Source: Mycobacterium intermedium (GTDB taxonomy: Bacteria; Actinomycetota; Actinomycetes; Mycobacteriales; Mycobacteriaceae). Taken from it: a stretch of 43,554 nt of DNA. The translations under genes and the position numbers were made by a program. Positions 43,017 through 43,554 of this stretch are shown piece by piece (within the stretch, counting starts at the first letter, position 1; each line of letters opens with the position of its first letter). The notes beneath the pieces were generated by a model. It was given only the letters and a program-made list of their open reading frames with translations. It had not been told where the DNA came from and ran no database searches. The stretch spans positions 1 to 43,554 of the forward strand of contig NZ_MVHT01000057.1 of assembly GCF_002086275.1 (NCBI RefSeq), in the 5' to 3' direction.

Positions 43017-43554
43017 ATGACGCCCTCGCAACACACCATCGCGGGCACGGTGCTCACTATGCCCGTGCAGATCCGCAAGGCGCAGCAGCACATGGCGATG
43101 TTCTCGGTGGACGCCGACGCCGCCCAGCACATGATCGACTACAGCGGCTTGCGGGTCTGCCGGGTCACGCCCGGGCGTGCGATTGTGGTGCTGATGCTGA
43201 TGCACTACCTCGACGGCGACCTAGGCCAGTACTACGAGTTCGGGACCAGCGTGATGGTCAACCCGCCCGGGGCTCCTCGTGGATCGAAAGCGTCCGGTTT
43301 GCGGGCGTTGCGGGAGGCCGGTGCCTTCATTCACCACCTGCCGGTCGACCAGGAGTTCACGTTGGAAGCGGGAACCAAGATCTGGGGTTACCCGAAGGTG
43401 CTGGGCGACTTCACCATCCGCGACGGGCGCCAGTTCGGTTTCGACCTGAGCATCGACGGGCAGTTCGTGGTGGGCATGGAATTCCAGCCCGGACTGCCGT
43501 TCCGGATAACTCCGCGCACGCAAGCGCAGCGGTCGTACTCGCACCGCGACGGCA
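43017..43554 (+). CDS. Acetoacetate decarboxylase-like protein, 3' end outside window
   Basis: The first 179 codons of a protein in the acetoacetate decarboxylase superfamily (counterpart of Rv3519). QYYEFGTSVMVNPP, ALREAGAFIHHLPVDQEFTLEAGTKIWGYPKVLGDFTI and GMEFQPGLPF are family-like; the Lys in GYPKVLGDF may be the Schiff-base lysine. Relatives act on keto acids or as aldolase-dehydratases, so decarboxylation is not assured. A KstR operator 10 nt upstream puts it in the sterol regulon. The window ends inside the gene. Confidence 0.85.
   Translation, partial: MTPSQHTIAGTVLTMPVQIRKAQQHMAMFSVDADAAQHMIDYSGLRVCRVTPGRAIVVLMLMHYLDGDLGQYYEFGTSVMVNPPGAPRGSKASGLRALREAGAFIHHLPVDQEFTLEAGTKIWGYPKVLGDFTIRDGRQFGFDLSIDGQFVVGMEFQPGLPFRITPRTQAQRSYSHRDG

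Overview
The window is a block of a Mycobacterium chromosome, most likely from a slow-growing species. The evidence is high-GC coding sequence with many GTG starts, two PPE-MPTR genes (a family expanded in slow growers), a Ddn-type F420 nitroreductase, two F420/LLM oxidoreductases, and a gene order that largely follows, in reverse, the cholesterol catabolic locus I recall from M. tuberculosis H37Rv (Rv3519 to Rv3558). The species cannot be named from the sequence. References to H37Rv are from memory, not from a search.

Layout. 1-800: IS debris, with an IS21-like end abutting a truncated IS3 orfA, then a decayed PPE upstream region. 808-4491: two tandem PPE-MPTR genes separated by a decayed fragment of the kstR2 5' end. 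4633-16042: the KstR2-controlled C/D-ring (HIP) block, with kstR2, fadA6, fdxB, ipdC, ipdB, ipdA, echA20 and two SDR genes. Set into it are an orphan mbtH-like gene, a second TetR gene and a DUF2236 gene. 16254-24449: the side-chain block, with ddn, an NTF2-like gene and fadA5 on the minus strand, diverging from cyp125-fadE28-fadE29-chsH2-chsH1-ltp2. 24450-25700: an accessory DUF559 gene flanked by palindromic and tandem repeats. 25712-31120: ring A/B genes, hsd4B-kstD diverging from hsaE-hsaG-hsaF. 31121-32007: a repeat-bearing spacer with a terminator, then a small secreted hemophore-like gene. 32106-36806: a DUF1214-like gene, an SDR and a sulfotransferase, then kshA with a small Cys/His protein gene. 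36932-43554: a gamma-carbonic-anhydrase-like gene, an LLM gene, ltp3, ltp4, a double-DUF35 gene, a second LLM gene and an acetoacetate decarboxylase-like gene cut by the window end.

How it works together. KshA and KstD open ring B. HsaE, HsaG and HsaF finish the 2-hydroxypentadienoate released from rings A/B, giving pyruvate and propionyl-CoA. Cyp125, Hsd4B, FadA5, FadE28/29, ChsH1/H2 and Ltp2 shorten the side chain. EchA20, IpdA/B/C, FadA6 and the SDRs degrade the remaining C/D rings. Ltp3/Ltp4 with the double-DUF35 protein probably cleave branched sterol side chains. Control is readable in the DNA: two perfect KstR2 sites (AnCAAGnnCTTGnT) and five perfect plus one imperfect KstR sites (TnnAACnnGTTnnA), each in an intergenic region beside a sterol gene.

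The least expected features are the accessory pieces at PPE, spacer and operon-end positions: the tandem PPE/kstR2-promoter duplication, the orphan MbtH, the repeat-flanked DUF559 gene, the hemophore-like gene in the slot where I recall PPE61/PPE62, and a 35-bp interspersed repeat that has become the C-terminal coding sequence of fadE28.
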